Positions 45,869-55,508 of a DNA stretch of 56,507 nucleotides are shown here, in pieces (position 1 is the stretch's first letter; each line of letters begins with the position of its first letter). Source of the DNA: Hahella sp. (GTDB lineage: Bacteria > Pseudomonadota > Gammaproteobacteria > Pseudomonadales > Oleiphilaceae). A program made the position numbers and the translations under genes. The DNA is taken from positions 1 to 56,507 of the forward strand of contig JANQMN010000090.1 in NCBI GenBank assembly GCA_028280065.1. Reading direction: 5' to 3'. The notes beneath the pieces are model-generated. The model was not told the origin of the DNA and searched no databases. It saw only the letters and a list, made by a program, of their open reading frames with translations.

Positions 45869-47820
45869 TTGTCCTGGATCCCTATCCCAGCCATTCGTGG
45901 GTCAGCTTGGCTGAATAACGGCAAGGAAACGGTGAATACTAAACCATTGCCGGTTATACGTGGGGCTACACTGATGTTGCCGTCCTGGCTTTCGACAATG
46001 CGGCGGACAATCGCCAAGCCTAGTCCTAAACCGCTCTTCCGTGTGGTGAAAAAGGGCTCGAACAAATGATGTAAAACTTTCGACTCAACTCCCGGACCAT
46101 CGTCTGCCACATGCAGCAGCAGTGAACTGGGTTGAATCTGAGTGCTGAGGATGATCTCGCCGGATTCACTACCACTTAACGCATGCATCGCATTACTGAT
46201 CAGGTTCACCAGTACTTGTTCGATCAGAATCGGCTCACAAAAAATCGTGCAATCCAACGTTTCATCGAGCAGTTCACAGTTCTGTTCATCGAGTTTAGGC
46301 CGTACTATGCTCAAAGCGCCATGAATGATTTCTGCCAACCTAACGGGTCGCGGTTCCGGTTCATGTCGTCGGGCAAACACTTTAAATTGCTGCGCAATCG
46401 TTGACATGGTTTGCGTGACGGCAACAATCTCCTGGAGATTGTCCCCCAGCATTTCAGTTTTATCCCGCTGTAACATGCGCAAGCTGTTCTCTGCATAGGT
46501 TTGCAGTGCCTGCAGAGGTTGCGCCAACTCATGATGCAATCCTGCGGAAAACTCACCGAGCACCGCAAGTTTTGCGGCTTGTATGAGTTCTGCCTGGGTC
46601 TGCTCCAGCTCCGACAGCGCTTTTTTGTGATGATCAACCGATTCTTGCAACTGGCTGTTGGACTGTCGCAAGTCCGCGGTCAAGGCATTTACCTGCTCCT
46701 CCAGCCTGCTGTTCATGGATGCCAAATGCTGCTGCAACTCCTGGTGTTTGGTGCGGTACAACCAATAAAACCAACAGAGCAAGACAAACAGTGTGTAACC
46801 CACGGCATAGCTGATCAAGCCTTGATAGCTTTTACCGGTTGGCGTTAAGGTGGCCACGTTGAGACCCCAATGATCGATGGCGTTGACACTGATATACCAG
46901 CTAGGGTAATCCGTCTCATCAACACTCGTATTCGGGTTACGTAACCGAATATGCTTTATTGCTTCGGGTTCAGCTTTGTCTTGCAACGAAATACTTTCCA
47001 AGCGCTGTTGGCCGTACCGCTTAGACTGTTGCAGCCGCTGCCGCGTTTCGCTTGAGAGAGCGAACAATGACCGGTAAAGCCAATCAGCTCTTGAGCTGAA
47101 GAACACCACACCATCCTCGTCATAAACCAGAAACTCGGAGTCCGACCGCCGCCATACATCTTCGATAAAGTTAAGTGATACCTTAACCACAAGAACCCCC
47201 ATTTTGCCTGGCTCCACCAAGCCCGACTCTGCCACCCTGGGCTTAATCGACGGTGTCTCCGAATAAATTGGCGCTGAGAAGTAGTAGCCGCGCTGCCCGG
47301 ATTTAACCCCAAGTGCCAGGTAGCTGCCACGTTCACCCTGCATTGCGTCGTTGAAGTAGGGGCGAAAGGAAAAATCGTCGCCCACAAAGCTATGGGGCTG
47401 GTTAAAGTTGCTGGACGCCAGGGTGATACCTCGGGTATTCATCAGGTAGATCGCATCACTCTCTATCTGTTGATTGGTTGCGTCCAGGTATCGGTTAAGC
47501 CGTTCGATATTGGCTGGTTTCGGTTGCTGCAACGTTAAGCGAAACAGTTCGGATTGGTTCATCAATTCAGGAATGAACTGAAAAAAATTCAACGTGGAGT
47601 GAAGGCTTTTTTCAATTAGCCGGCGCTCGTCTTGCAACTGCTGAACCAGCTCTCTTTCAGTGATCCAATGGGCCAGCATTAGAGCAGGGAGTAAGCCGAA
47701 AACATAAAGTAGAAACAGCCCCCGAAGCTGTCGAGGCCTAATTCCCGTTACTGTTTTCAACCGGAACAACGCTATAAGCGACGGTGTTTTCTTTAGCATG
47801 CGCCTTAATGGAGGAGTCAT
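45859..47820 (-). CDS. dctB: Sensor histidine kinase, DctB-type
   Basis: About 653 residues from ATG 47820; an in-frame start at 47898 adds 26 residues of doubtful value. TM1 (LRGLFLLYVFGLLPALMLAH), then a periplasmic double-Cache sensor (about 40-290, with DDFSFRPYFNDAMQGERGSY typical of DctB dicarboxylate sensors). TM2 follows near 305, a coiled coil, HisKA with the phospho-histidine in GLHHELAQPLQAL, and HATPase with NLISNAMHAL and GLGLGLAIVRRIV. With dctD it would sense dicarboxylates and activate the symporter promoter. Confidence 0.92.
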   Translation of the reverse strand: MTPPLRRMLKKTPSLIALFRLKTVTGIRPRQLRGLFLLYVFGLLPALMLAHWITERELVQQLQDERRLIEKSLHSTLNFFQFIPELMNQSELFRLTLQQPKPANIERLNRYLDATNQQIESDAIYLMNTRGITLASSNFNQPHSFVGDDFSFRPYFNDAMQGERGSYLALGVKSGQRGYYFSAPIYSETPSIKPRVAESGLVEPGKMGVLVVKVSLNFIEDVWRRSDSEFLVYDEDGVVFFSSRADWLYRSLFALSSETRQRLQQSKRYGQQRLESISLQDKAEPEAIKHIRLRNPNTSVDETDYPSWYISVNAIDHWGLNVATLTPTGKSYQGLISYAVGYTLFVLLCWFYWLYRTKHQELQQHLASMNSRLEEQVNALTADLRQSNSQLQESVDHHKKALSELEQTQAELIQAAKLAVLGEFSAGLHHELAQPLQALQTYAENSLRMLQRDKTEMLGDNLQEIVAVTQTMSTIAQQFKVFARRHEPEPRPVRLAEIIHGALSIVRPKLDEQNCELLDETLDCTIFCEPILIEQVLVNLISNAMHALSGSESGEIILSTQIQPSSLLLHVADDGPGVESKVLHHLFEPFFTTRKSGLGLGLAIVRRIVESQDGNISVAPRITGNGLVFTVSLPLFSQADPRMAGIGIQDNSV

Positions 47821-47972
47821 CACAAAAATATAGTCCCTCCCTTGGCTGAGGAAAAGCAGCACGGCATAGAAATGGCTTCCCGCAGAAGCAACAAACAAAT
47901 GTTAACAGCCTAGTTATTTTTTTGTGAAAGTTGACTAGACTGCTAGCTATTATTAGCGAGCAACCCGCAAGT

Positions 47973-48037
47973 AATGTCGCGTTACAACGGCAATTGAAAC
48001 TTCGCAAATCGCCTACGATTTGTAACGAAACGACATT
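47973..48037. promoter_or_regulatory. Nested inverted repeats upstream of RND efflux operon
   Basis: AATGTCG-CGTTACAA (47973-47987) pairs with TTGTAACG (48020-48027) and CGACATT (48031-48037), a 15-bp stem with a 3-base bulge. A second stem CAAATCG/CGATTTG (48005-48022) overlaps it, so the two cannot form together as RNA. It lies in the divergent dctB/RND region, 65 bases before the adaptor start. An operator for an unlinked regulator is the simplest reading. Confidence 0.5.
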
Positions 48038-48102
48038 TTACCCCTGGATGCTGTAACGGCTCACAAGGTCACTAATCCATTGTTAATATGGGATATTTAT
48101 CA

Positions 48103-49248
48103 ATGCGTGTAACTAATCTGGTCACTTTAACAATCTTCATGCTATTTCTGATCGGTTGTGATGAGCAGCCTGCTGAAGCACCCGCGCCAAGCCAGCCACA
48201 ATCGATGCCCGTGGAAACGATCAGGTTGCACATGCAGGGCGTGGAGTTAATTGAAGAAATGCCCGGACGTACGGTGGCTTACAGACAGTCTGACGTTAGA
48301 CCACAGGTTGAAGGCATACTGGTGCAGCGAAACTTTGAAGAGGGCGCCTTTGTTGAAGAAGGCGAACAGCTCTATTTGATCGACCCTGATGTTTATGAGG
48401 CTAATCTTGAAGCCGCCAGGGCAGATGCTTCCCGATTAGAAGCGGCTCTCGATCAGGCAAGTCGTACACGCAAGCGTTATCAAGGATTGTTGAAAAACAA
48501 ATCTGTGAGTAAAGAGGATTACGACAGTGCCGTTTCTGCGGAAGCCCAAGCCAAAGCAGCCTTAGCTGCTGCCAAGGCGCAAGTTAAACAGGCGGAGATC
48601 AGTCTTGAGTATACCCAGGTAAAAGCACCGATATCCGGAAAAATTGGTGCTTCGGCGTTTACGGAAGGCGCACTGGTCACGACCAATCAAACCAACTCGC
48701 TGGCGACTATTACCCAATTGGACCCCATTTATGTTGATGTCACCCAGGCAGGCCAGTCGTTGTTGAAGCTTAAGCAGATCATCAAGGCAGGGAAGTTGCA
48801 GACCGTTAAAAATCAAGGCATGCCGGTATCTCTCATTATCGATGCAACGGGGCAGACGTATTCCCATGTTGGCCGGCTTGAATTTTCCGATGTCACCGTT
48901 AATGAAACAACCGGTACGGTGCGCCTTAGAGCCGTATTTCCCAATCCGGAAGACGAGCTTCTACCGGGCATGTTTGTGCGCGGATTAGTAAGCCAAGGGT
49001 TGATCAGCAACGCTTTTCTGATTCCGCAAAAAGCGGTGATGCGCCGCCCGGACGGAACGGCTTATGTGTTTGTCGTGGACAGTGAAAGCAAAATCGTCAC
49101 AAAGGACATCACCATAGAACAGTCTCAAGGCAAGGACTGGATTGTCACTGCTGGCGTTAACGATCAGGACGTGTTGGTCGTTAATGGGTTACAGCGGATA
49201 ACACCGGGAATGCTGGTCACGCCAATACCTGCACAAGTGAATAGCTAG
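48103..49248 (+). CDS. RND efflux periplasmic adaptor (AcrA/MexA-type lipoprotein)
   Basis: About 381 residues from ATG 48103, preferred because GGGA lies at 48090; ATG 48088 is the in-frame alternative. The lipobox FLIGC places the lipidated cysteine at residue 19. Barrel-sandwich halves surround a helical hairpin ([40 protein letters not shown]), and [13 protein letters not shown] and LLPGMFVRG are conserved. It bridges the inner-membrane pump and an outer-membrane channel. No TolC-like gene is adjacent. It is followed after 11 bases by the pump gene. Confidence 0.94.
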   Translation: MRVTNLVTLTIFMLFLIGCDEQPAEAPAPSQPQSMPVETIRLHMQGVELIEEMPGRTVAYRQSDVRPQVEGILVQRNFEEGAFVEEGEQLYLIDPDVYEANLEAARADASRLEAALDQASRTRKRYQGLLKNKSVSKEDYDSAVSAEAQAKAALAAAKAQVKQAEISLEYTQVKAPISGKIGASAFTEGALVTTNQTNSLATITQLDPIYVDVTQAGQSLLKLKQIIKAGKLQTVKNQGMPVSLIIDATGQTYSHVGRLEFSDVTVNETTGTVRLRAVFPNPEDELLPGMFVRGLVSQGLISNAFLIPQKAVMRRPDGTAYVFVVDSESKIVTKDITIEQSQGKDWIVTAGVNDQDVLVVNGLQRITPGMLVTPIPAQVNS

Positions 49249-49259
49249 GGGCCGATACC

Positions 49260-52200
49260 ATGGGACAGTTTTTTATCGATCGACCTGTTTTTGCCTGGGT
49301 GATCGCAATCGCGATCATGTTGGCAGGTGGCCTGGCCATTAATCAGCTTGCCGTGGAGCAATATCCCTCTATTGCACCGCCTTCGGTCGCTATCTCGGCG
49401 GTTTATCCGGGTGCATCGGCTGAAACGGTGGAAAACTCGGTAACGCAAGTCATTGAGCAGCAGATGAATGGACTGGATTTTCTGCGCTATATCAGCTCGA
49501 GCAGTAACTCCAACGGGTCTGTCAGTATTAACCTCACCTTTGAGCCTGAAGCCGACCCGGACATCGCACAGGTACAAGTACAGAACAAACTTCAGGCGGC
49601 CACCTCTTTATTGCCCGCGGAAGTTCAGCAGCAGGGAATCTCGGTCGTAAAGTCATCCGGCTCTTTTCTGATGGTGGTGGGTTTCATTTCCGCCGACGAT
49701 TCCATCAGTCCCAATGATCTGGCTGACTTTGTTGTCAGTAACGTTAGGGACCCCCTTTCCAGAGTGCCCGGTGTCGGTAGTCTGCAGGTGTTCGGTTCGC
49801 AGCATGCGATGCGTATCTGGCTCGATCCTAATAAACTGATCAGTTACAACATGACGGTTTCTGACGTATCTGCCGCTATTCGCGCCCAAAATACGGAGGT
49901 CACGGCAGGTCAAATTGGTGGCTCGCCTTCCGTAGAAGGACAGCAGATAAACGCCACGATCACCGCCCAGAGTAAACTGCAAACAGTTGATGAATTCGCC
50001 AATATTTTATTGCGGGTAAATACCGATGGCTCCCAGGTGCGCTTGGGAGATGTCGCCAAAATTGAAATTGGCCGTGAAAGCTACGCAGTCGTCGGGAAAT
50101 ACAACGGCAAGGATGCAACAGGGATAGGGATAAACCTGGCGACAGGGGCAAACGCTTTGGACACTGCAGCCGCCGTTAAACAACGGATCGAAGAGCTTCA
50201 GGCGTTTTTTCCAGCGGGGGTAGACGTTATCTATCCGTATGACACGACACCATTCGTCAAGCTGTCGATCGAAGAGGTCATTAAAACGCTATTTGAAGCG
50301 ATTTTTCTCGTCTTCCTGGTAATGTATCTTTTCCTTCAGAATTGGCGGGCTACATTGATTCCCACCATAGCGGTCCCTGTTGTCCTGCTGGGTACCTTCG
50401 CCATACTTGCGGCCTTCGGCTATACCATCAATACCCTGACCATGTTCGCCATGGTATTGGCGATCGGGTTGCTGGTCGACGATGCGATAGTGGTTGTGGA
50501 GAACGTTGAGCGGGTGATGTTTGAGGAGAATTTGCCGCCTCGCGAAGCTACCCGTAGATCCATGGGGCAGATTACCGGTGCACTGATAGGCATTGCGTTG
50601 GTTCTTTCCGCCGTGTTTGTTCCCATGGCCTTTTTTGCCGGCTCCACCGGTGCGATTTATCGTCAGTTTTCGATTACCATCGTCTCCGCGATGGTCCTTT
50701 CGGTGGTGGTTGCCATTGTGCTGACACCTGCTTTGTGCGCAACCCTTCTGAAACCGGGCCATGGCAATCCATTTTCGCAAAAAGGGCTGTTCGGCGGTTT
50801 TAACCGTGGCTTTGATAGAACCAATCGTTTCTATCAAAGTAGCGTCGGCTATGTGGTCAACCGGCGCTGGCGATTTTTGGTGGTTTACGTATTACTCGTC
50901 GGAGGACTGGTTACCCTGTTTAGTCGTTTGCCAAGCTCTTTTCTTCCCGAGGAAGATCAAGGGATCATGTTTGCTTTGGTCCAACTGCCGGCCGGGGCGT
51001 CTTTAGAGCGGACGGAGGCGGTTTTGGAGAAACTGACCGATCATTATCTTGAAAACGAACAAGAAAACGTGAATGGCATATACACCGTCGCGGGATTCTC
51101 TTTTTCCGGTTCCGGACAAAATGCGGGGATTGCCTTTATCAACCTGAAAGACTGGGCGGAGCGGGAGCGGCCCGACCAATCCGTAGGCGCTGTGATACAA
51201 AGGTCCTGGGGCGCATTCGCGCAGATACCGGAAGCAATGGTATTCGCCTTTGCCCCACCTGCGATTATTGAACTGGGCAATGCCACCGGATTTGATCTGC
51301 AACTGGTCGACCGGGGAGGAGTAGGGCACGATGCGATGATGGCGGCGCGTAACCAACTTCTGGGAATGGCTGCGCAGGATTCGCGGGTTGTCGGCGTTCG
51401 CCCCAATGGAATGGAAGATACTCCGCAGTACAGTCTGGCGATCGATCAGGAAAAAGCCAGCGCATTGGGCGTCAGCATATCCGATATCAATCAAACCCTT
51501 GCCACGGCTTTAGGGTCTACCTATGTAAACGACTTTATCGAGAATGGGCGCGTTAAGCGGGTATACGTTCAAGCCGAGGCAAAATTCCGGATGATGCCGA
51601 AGGATATCAACCATTGGTATGTGCGCAACAATCAGGGAGAGATGGTTCCCATCTCAGCATTTTCTTCTGCCAAATGGGAATTCGGATCTCCACGTCTTGA
51701 GCGTTTCAATGGAGTTCCATCACTCAATATCCAGGGGCAGGCTGCTCCTGGAGTATCTTCCGGTGTCGCGATGCAGGCCATGGAGGAAATGGTAGCCAAG
51801 TTACCGCCCGGCATTGGTTTGGAATGGGTTAATCTATCCTACGAAGAACGTGAAGCCGGTGCGCAGGGGCCCGCACTCTATGCCCTCTCCTTAATCGTCG
51901 TATTCTTGTGTTTGGCAGCGCTGTATGAAAGCTGGTCAATTCCTATTTCGGTCATTTTGGTTGTGCCGTTAGGCGTTTTGGGTGCTGTTATTGCGGCTGT
52001 CTTGCGGGTGTTACCCAATGATGTCTACTTCCAGGTGGCCATTCTGACTACTATCGGGCTATCAGCAAAAAATGCCATTCTTATCGTTGAATTTGCCCGT
52101 GACTTACGAGATCAGGGCATGAGTCTGCTAGAGGCCACGACGGAAGCCGCACGGCAAAGGCTGCGGCCTATTGTGATGACTTCCATGGCGTTTGTCCTGG

Positions 52201-52406
52201 GCGTTCTGCCGCTGGCTATTAGCACGGGCGCCGGTGCCGGAGCGCGCAATGCGGTTGGTACCGGGGTGATGGGCGGGATGATTGCCGCCACTGTGCTGGC
52301 CATTTTCTTTGTCCCGCTATTCTTCGTGATAGTCATGAGAATGGCCGGCAAGAAACAAGATCCTGAAGTGACAGGACATGGCCTTGAGCCGGCATCTGAA
52401 GGGTGA
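49260..52406 (+). CDS. RND multidrug efflux pump (AcrB/MexB-type)
   Basis: 1048 residues, full length. It starts with [20 protein letters not shown]. The proton-relay aspartates are in [16 protein letters not shown] (residues about 403-418) and the relay lysine is in TM10 ([14 protein letters not shown]). Two 6-TM halves and two large periplasmic loops are present, with hydrophobic pore residues typical of HAE1 drug pumps. It expels hydrophobic compounds using proton influx, together with the adaptor upstream and an outer-membrane channel encoded elsewhere. Substrates cannot be read. Confidence 0.96.
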   Translation: MGQFFIDRPVFAWVIAIAIMLAGGLAINQLAVEQYPSIAPPSVAISAVYPGASAETVENSVTQVIEQQMNGLDFLRYISSSSNSNGSVSINLTFEPEADPDIAQVQVQNKLQAATSLLPAEVQQQGISVVKSSGSFLMVVGFISADDSISPNDLADFVVSNVRDPLSRVPGVGSLQVFGSQHAMRIWLDPNKLISYNMTVSDVSAAIRAQNTEVTAGQIGGSPSVEGQQINATITAQSKLQTVDEFANILLRVNTDGSQVRLGDVAKIEIGRESYAVVGKYNGKDATGIGINLATGANALDTAAAVKQRIEELQAFFPAGVDVIYPYDTTPFVKLSIEEVIKTLFEAIFLVFLVMYLFLQNWRATLIPTIAVPVVLLGTFAILAAFGYTINTLTMFAMVLAIGLLVDDAIVVVENVERVMFEENLPPREATRRSMGQITGALIGIALVLSAVFVPMAFFAGSTGAIYRQFSITIVSAMVLSVVVAIVLTPALCATLLKPGHGNPFSQKGLFGGFNRGFDRTNRFYQSSVGYVVNRRWRFLVVYVLLVGGLVTLFSRLPSSFLPEEDQGIMFALVQLPAGASLERTEAVLEKLTDHYLENEQENVNGIYTVAGFSFSGSGQNAGIAFINLKDWAERERPDQSVGAVIQRSWGAFAQIPEAMVFAFAPPAIIELGNATGFDLQLVDRGGVGHDAMMAARNQLLGMAAQDSRVVGVRPNGMEDTPQYSLAIDQEKASALGVSISDINQTLATALGSTYVNDFIENGRVKRVYVQAEAKFRMMPKDINHWYVRNNQGEMVPISAFSSAKWEFGSPRLERFNGVPSLNIQGQAAPGVSSGVAMQAMEEMVAKLPPGIGLEWVNLSYEEREAGAQGPALYALSLIVVFLCLAALYESWSIPISVILVVPLGVLGAVIAAVLRVLPNDVYFQVAILTTIGLSAKNAILIVEFARDLRDQGMSLLEATTEAARQRLRPIVMTSMAFVLGVLPLAISTGAGAGARNAVGTGVMGGMIAATVLAIFFVPLFFVIVMRMAGKKQDPEVTGHGLEPASEG

Positions 52407-52422
52407 CCTTGGTTAGGGCAAA

Positions 52423-53331
52423 TCAAATCGAATAACGGGTGGCTTTAGCCAATACCTCGGCAGCCGCTTGATCATTGAGCGTGCACTGGTCGATATCGGC
52501 TTTCTTAAAGACATAGACCATGTCTTCGCGACGTCCTTCTCCTGCGTCTTCTACGACAAAGGTTATGTGCTCGTTCTTATCAAGGGTTCGCATGGCGCTG
52601 CCGTAATCACATAAAGTGCTCACCAGATCATGTAGCAGCGCCTGGAATTGCCTTCGGCTTAACGCCTCCCGCTTAGCCTTGGCTTCAGCCATTTTTTTGT
52701 CGATGTTCTTTTTCAGTTGTTGGTAGGACTGACGGGTTTTGTCCAGGCTTGCGCGCGCCTTTTGTTCTGCCTCTGAATCGCGGGCGGATTTCCGTAGCTC
52801 CCGGTGATAACGCCGCATTTCCTCGGCAAGTTGCCGTTGTTCGGCAAAAGCCTGGCGCATTTCATCCGCATAAGTTTTATATTGGTTTACCCACTCGCGT
52901 AGTTCTTCCGAGTGTTCCCTCCCAGGGCTGATTAACTCGAACTCCGGGGGAGTCGGATGTTCCAGGTGACTGAAATCAAAACTGTCGTCACCGTCCATTT
53001 GCCACTCCAGAGTGGACTCCAGTTCTTCTTCGACAGTTTCCATTACTTCGTCGATGAAAGGGCCGATGGCATTGAAGTTAAACTCTATGCCATGTTTAAA
53101 ATGCCGGGTGCGTGGATCCACCCAAAATACCACTCCCTGATTGGCCAGGTAGAGACTTTCTATGCGTGCTCGGGAATCGCCGGATTTGGTTTCAGTGGCG
53201 GTACTGAGAATACCCTCCATAATCCTGACGTTTTTGATGGTTTTTTCCAGTTGCTGCGCCGTTTTTTCGCTGCCCAGAACTGGGGCGGAAGCGATCAGCA
53301 GACTGAAAATAACGGCTACTGTTTTGTTCAT
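52423..53331 (-). CDS. Secreted coiled-coil protein of sigma-factor operon
   Basis: 302 residues. Signal peptide 1-20 (MNKTVAVIFSLLIASAPVLG). The middle (about 130-230) is a long charged coiled coil (QAFAEQRQLAEEMRRYHREL; ARASLDKTRQSYQQLKKNID). The ends are less regular, with VVFWVDPRTRHFKHGIEFN near residue 70. Family not recognised. It follows the anti-sigma gene on the same strand and is convergent with the RND pump, stops 16 bases apart. It is probably a periplasmic partner of the ECF system, perhaps part of envelope-stress sensing (inference). Confidence 0.75.
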   Translation of the reverse strand: MNKTVAVIFSLLIASAPVLGSEKTAQQLEKTIKNVRIMEGILSTATETKSGDSRARIESLYLANQGVVFWVDPRTRHFKHGIEFNFNAIGPFIDEVMETVEEELESTLEWQMDGDDSFDFSHLEHPTPPEFELISPGREHSEELREWVNQYKTYADEMRQAFAEQRQLAEEMRRYHRELRKSARDSEAEQKARASLDKTRQSYQQLKKNIDKKMAEAKAKREALSRRQFQALLHDLVSTLCDYGSAMRTLDKNEHITFVVEDAGEGRREDMVYVFKKADIDQCTLNDQAAAEVLAKATRYSI

Positions 53332-53380
53332 TTCATTCCCCTAACGGATACTGTCTTGTTCATTTTATTCCCCTAACGGA
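53317..53380 (-). repeat. 32-bp tandem duplication covering RBS and start codon
   Basis: 53317-53348 and 53349-53380 are adjacent direct repeats with 30 of 32 bases identical. On the minus strand each copy contains a GGGGAAT-type ribosome-binding site and an ATG followed by codons for Asn-Lys-Thr-Val. The downstream copy starts the secreted coiled-coil gene; the upstream copy starts an 11-codon frame. Confidence 0.92.
53328..53363 (-). CDS. 11-codon upstream ORF created by the 32-bp duplication
   Basis: ATG 53363 opens the peptide MNKTVSVRGMK and stops in a TGA that overlaps the ATG of the coiled-coil gene (ATGA, 53328-53331). It has the same ribosome-binding site as the main gene because both were copied. 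Translation could therefore re-initiate at the main start. Whether the peptide itself matters is unknown. Confidence 0.5.
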   Translation of the reverse strand: MNKTVSVRGMK

Positions 53381-54069
53381 TATTCGGAAGTGTTTAAATA
53401 GTCTGCCGGTTGGTCTAAAAATGCATCGCCGTCCGGCAAGATGTTTCTATCCGGGTAGTCGGGGATCATGCCGCGTTGATACATTTGGCTCACCTTCTGT
53501 AAGTCGCTGACGCGCTGTTGCTGCCAGTATTTCATCATTTGCGTCATTTCCCGATGGCGTTCGTCGCGACTGAAACTCAACAGCGTCTGAAAAAGCTGAC
53601 CGCTGGTACTGGCCTGTTGGAGTTGCAGGTCTTCGAAACGGTCGTCAATATATTGGGTCTGTGCGTACTGCCACTCCTTAAACCGTTGTTCCAATTCAGG
53701 TGTTTCTACAGCTTGCGATTGGGCTGGAAGGGGCTGGCCAAAACCGATGTAGAATCCTTGATCCGCTACTTGGACATTTATCTGCAATACCACCATCGTA
53801 ACGGCGATCAATGAAGCGGTTAACGAACTCCACTGCAGCCACTGAAATCTGTTCACCGGCGGCGGGGCAATATAGCGGGTACGATTCCACTCGGGGACTT
53901 GTTGTTGTTCCCAGTTTATAGATGCTTCGTGCATTTCACGTAAAATGCGATATTCGGCACGGCAGTCGGCATCCGTCTGAATCAAGTGCTCGATTTCCTG
54001 CGTGTCTTTTGGCGGCAAGCGCCCTTCGACGTAGGCCAATAACTGGTCACGTTGGTTGTCAGATAACAT
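53365..54069 (-). CDS. Anti-sigma-factor-like membrane protein
   Basis: 234 residues. The cytoplasmic N-terminus MLSDNQRDQLLAYVEGRLPP is of the anti-sigma (zf-HC2/RseA-like) kind, but it has a single cysteine (DADCRAEY), so the zinc HxxxCxxC site is missing. One membrane segment near residues 75-95 (WSSLTASLIAVTMVVLQINV) is followed by a helical periplasmic part. It overlaps the ECF sigma gene by 11 bases, which is the usual sigma/anti-sigma coupling. It probably holds the sigma factor at the membrane. Confidence 0.78.
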   Translation of the reverse strand: MLSDNQRDQLLAYVEGRLPPKDTQEIEHLIQTDADCRAEYRILREMHEASINWEQQQVPEWNRTRYIAPPPVNRFQWLQWSSLTASLIAVTMVVLQINVQVADQGFYIGFGQPLPAQSQAVETPELEQRFKEWQYAQTQYIDDRFEDLQLQQASTSGQLFQTLLSFSRDERHREMTQMMKYWQQQRVSDLQKVSQMYQRGMIPDYPDRNILPDGDAFLDQPADYLNTSEYPLGE

Positions 54070-54610
54070 CGTCGACCTCCATTAACTCTCTTAAACTTTT
54101 TATAGCGCCATAGAAACGCGTTTTTGCCGTCGCCGTGGGCGTACCCATATGCATCCCTATCTCGTTGAAGGTTTGCTGCTGAAAAAATCGTAGCTCCATC
54201 ACAAGCCGTTGTTCCGGAGGAAGCGAACTCAACAGCTTTAAAATTTCTCTGTTGCGGCTGGCTTGCTGATAATGCTCGGCCGGATCGTTATCGCATGGCG
54301 CATCCCAGTTCTCGCTGATGCTTTGCTCCGGGTGACGTTTGCGGGTCCGGTGCAGATCCAATGCACGATTGCTTGCCACTTTCATCACCCATCCCAAAAA
54401 CGAACCGCTACCCCGATAGTTCGGTAAGTTGCGATAGACCGCCAAAAAGACTTCCTGCAACAGGTCCATGGCGTCGGCCGCATTCCCCGTCATCCGCAGC
54501 AGATGGTTGTAAACCGGGGTTTCATGCCGCTTTACGAGTTTCTCCCATGCCTTCTCCGAGCCCTGAAGCGCCCTTTGAATTAATTTCTCATCGCTATTTA
54601 AAGCGAACAT
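54059..54610 (-). CDS. ECF-family RNA polymerase sigma factor
   Basis: 183 residues. Region 2 (about 20-95) shows HLLRMTGNAADAMDLLQEVF and SFLGWVMKVASNRALDLHRT. Region 4 (about 120-175) shows LLSSLPPEQRLVMELRFFQQ and QTFNEIGMHMGTPTATAKTR. There is no region 1 or 3, as in sigma-24-type factors. First gene of the three-gene operon; such operons commonly autoregulate. The 207 bp upstream hold no other gene. Confidence 0.93.
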   Translation of the reverse strand: MFALNSDEKLIQRALQGSEKAWEKLVKRHETPVYNHLLRMTGNAADAMDLLQEVFLAVYRNLPNYRGSGSFLGWVMKVASNRALDLHRTRKRHPEQSISENWDAPCDNDPAEHYQQASRNREILKLLSSLPPEQRLVMELRFFQQQTFNEIGMHMGTPTATAKTRFYGAIKSLRELMEVDDVI

Positions 54611-54817
54611 AGTTTTTCCTTGTCCCGATTATTAAGTTTTGCCGGCATTTGCTGTTATTTTTTAGGTAAAGACGCCAGCCCGGCGGAAAAAGTTTGGCAT
54701 AGGGGAAAAAAAGAAATTAGTAGATGAGCGAAAACAAATGCATTTACTTGAACCAATGAGAATGCTGAGTTCGAAGGCAAAAGTGTTTGTAGTGTATTGG
54801 TGTGGGGTTTCTGTTAT

Positions 54818-55390
54818 CTATACAAGTCTGCGTATTCCCAAAATTCTACTCTTTGGATATCTTGAAAGATTTACGCTATCGGCTTGATTGCCTCCTAATA
54901 TTAGCACCTTGCTTCCTTCCAGGCCGCCAAACAAGCCGACATGGCCAGGCGCGTTTATGACATCTGCTCCCGGTTGATTTCCGGAACCTCGGCTTAATAT
55001 CACCACATCGAAACCAACAGATGCTTCCTGTAAATCCACAGATCTCCCAACCAGCAACCAAGATCTAGCTCTCAAGCTTTTAGACCTTGGCAATCGTAAT
55101 AGCCAGGCAATATAGTTCATGAATGCCGAGCACCAGGGCACGTGATCTCCCTCTGGCCATTCGTTATCTAGTTTGAGCATTGCCAATATATGAGGGTTGG
55201 AGGTATTGCCCTCTATTTCATCTACTCCAATAAACCTTTGTGCTAATGAAAAAGCAGTTAGTTCTATTCCTCGCATAGCAATCACCGACGTTTTATAGAC
55301 TCTTACGACCAAGCAGCCGCCACTTTGAGCATAGCCGAATGATACTTGACCGTCCTCTTTGATTCGCTTTAGACTTCCTTTTGCCGACAA
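54818..55390 (-). CDS. TIGR02594-like cysteine peptidase/amidase (NlpC/P60-CHAP type)
   Basis: 190 residues from TTG 55390; ATG 55276 is an alternative start. The catalytic cysteine is in VPWCSAFMNYIAWLL. The next conserved part is KSLRARSWLLVGRSV. The histidine is in PGHVGLFGG, and GGNQADSVNLSRYP closes the fold. This matches the TIGR02594 group of endolysin/effector-like cell-wall peptidases. The first 40 residues form an extra short beta segment. There is no signal peptide and no holin or phage gene nearby, so it is an orphan in this window. A T6SS effector role is possible but unsupported. Confidence 0.75.
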   Translation of the reverse strand: MSAKGSLKRIKEDGQVSFGYAQSGGCLVVRVYKTSVIAMRGIELTAFSLAQRFIGVDEIEGNTSNPHILAMLKLDNEWPEGDHVPWCSAFMNYIAWLLRLPRSKSLRARSWLLVGRSVDLQEASVGFDVVILSRGSGNQPGADVINAPGHVGLFGGLEGSKVLILGGNQADSVNLSRYPKSRILGIRRLV

Positions 55391-55508
55391 AGCGGCATCC
55401 TGGCCTGCGGAAAGCGTTTAGCACTTTGATCTTCGTTATGTTAATCGGTTGGTTATTCTCCAACTGCTCAATCTGGCAGGTCGTTGAGCGCTAATTAGGA
55501 GAGTACCT

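Noticed and set aside
50289-50837. 182-codon minus-strand open frame
   Set aside because: It is opposite the RND pump membrane segments, and its composition (His/Gly/Asn-rich) is typical of antisense to hydrophobic codons.
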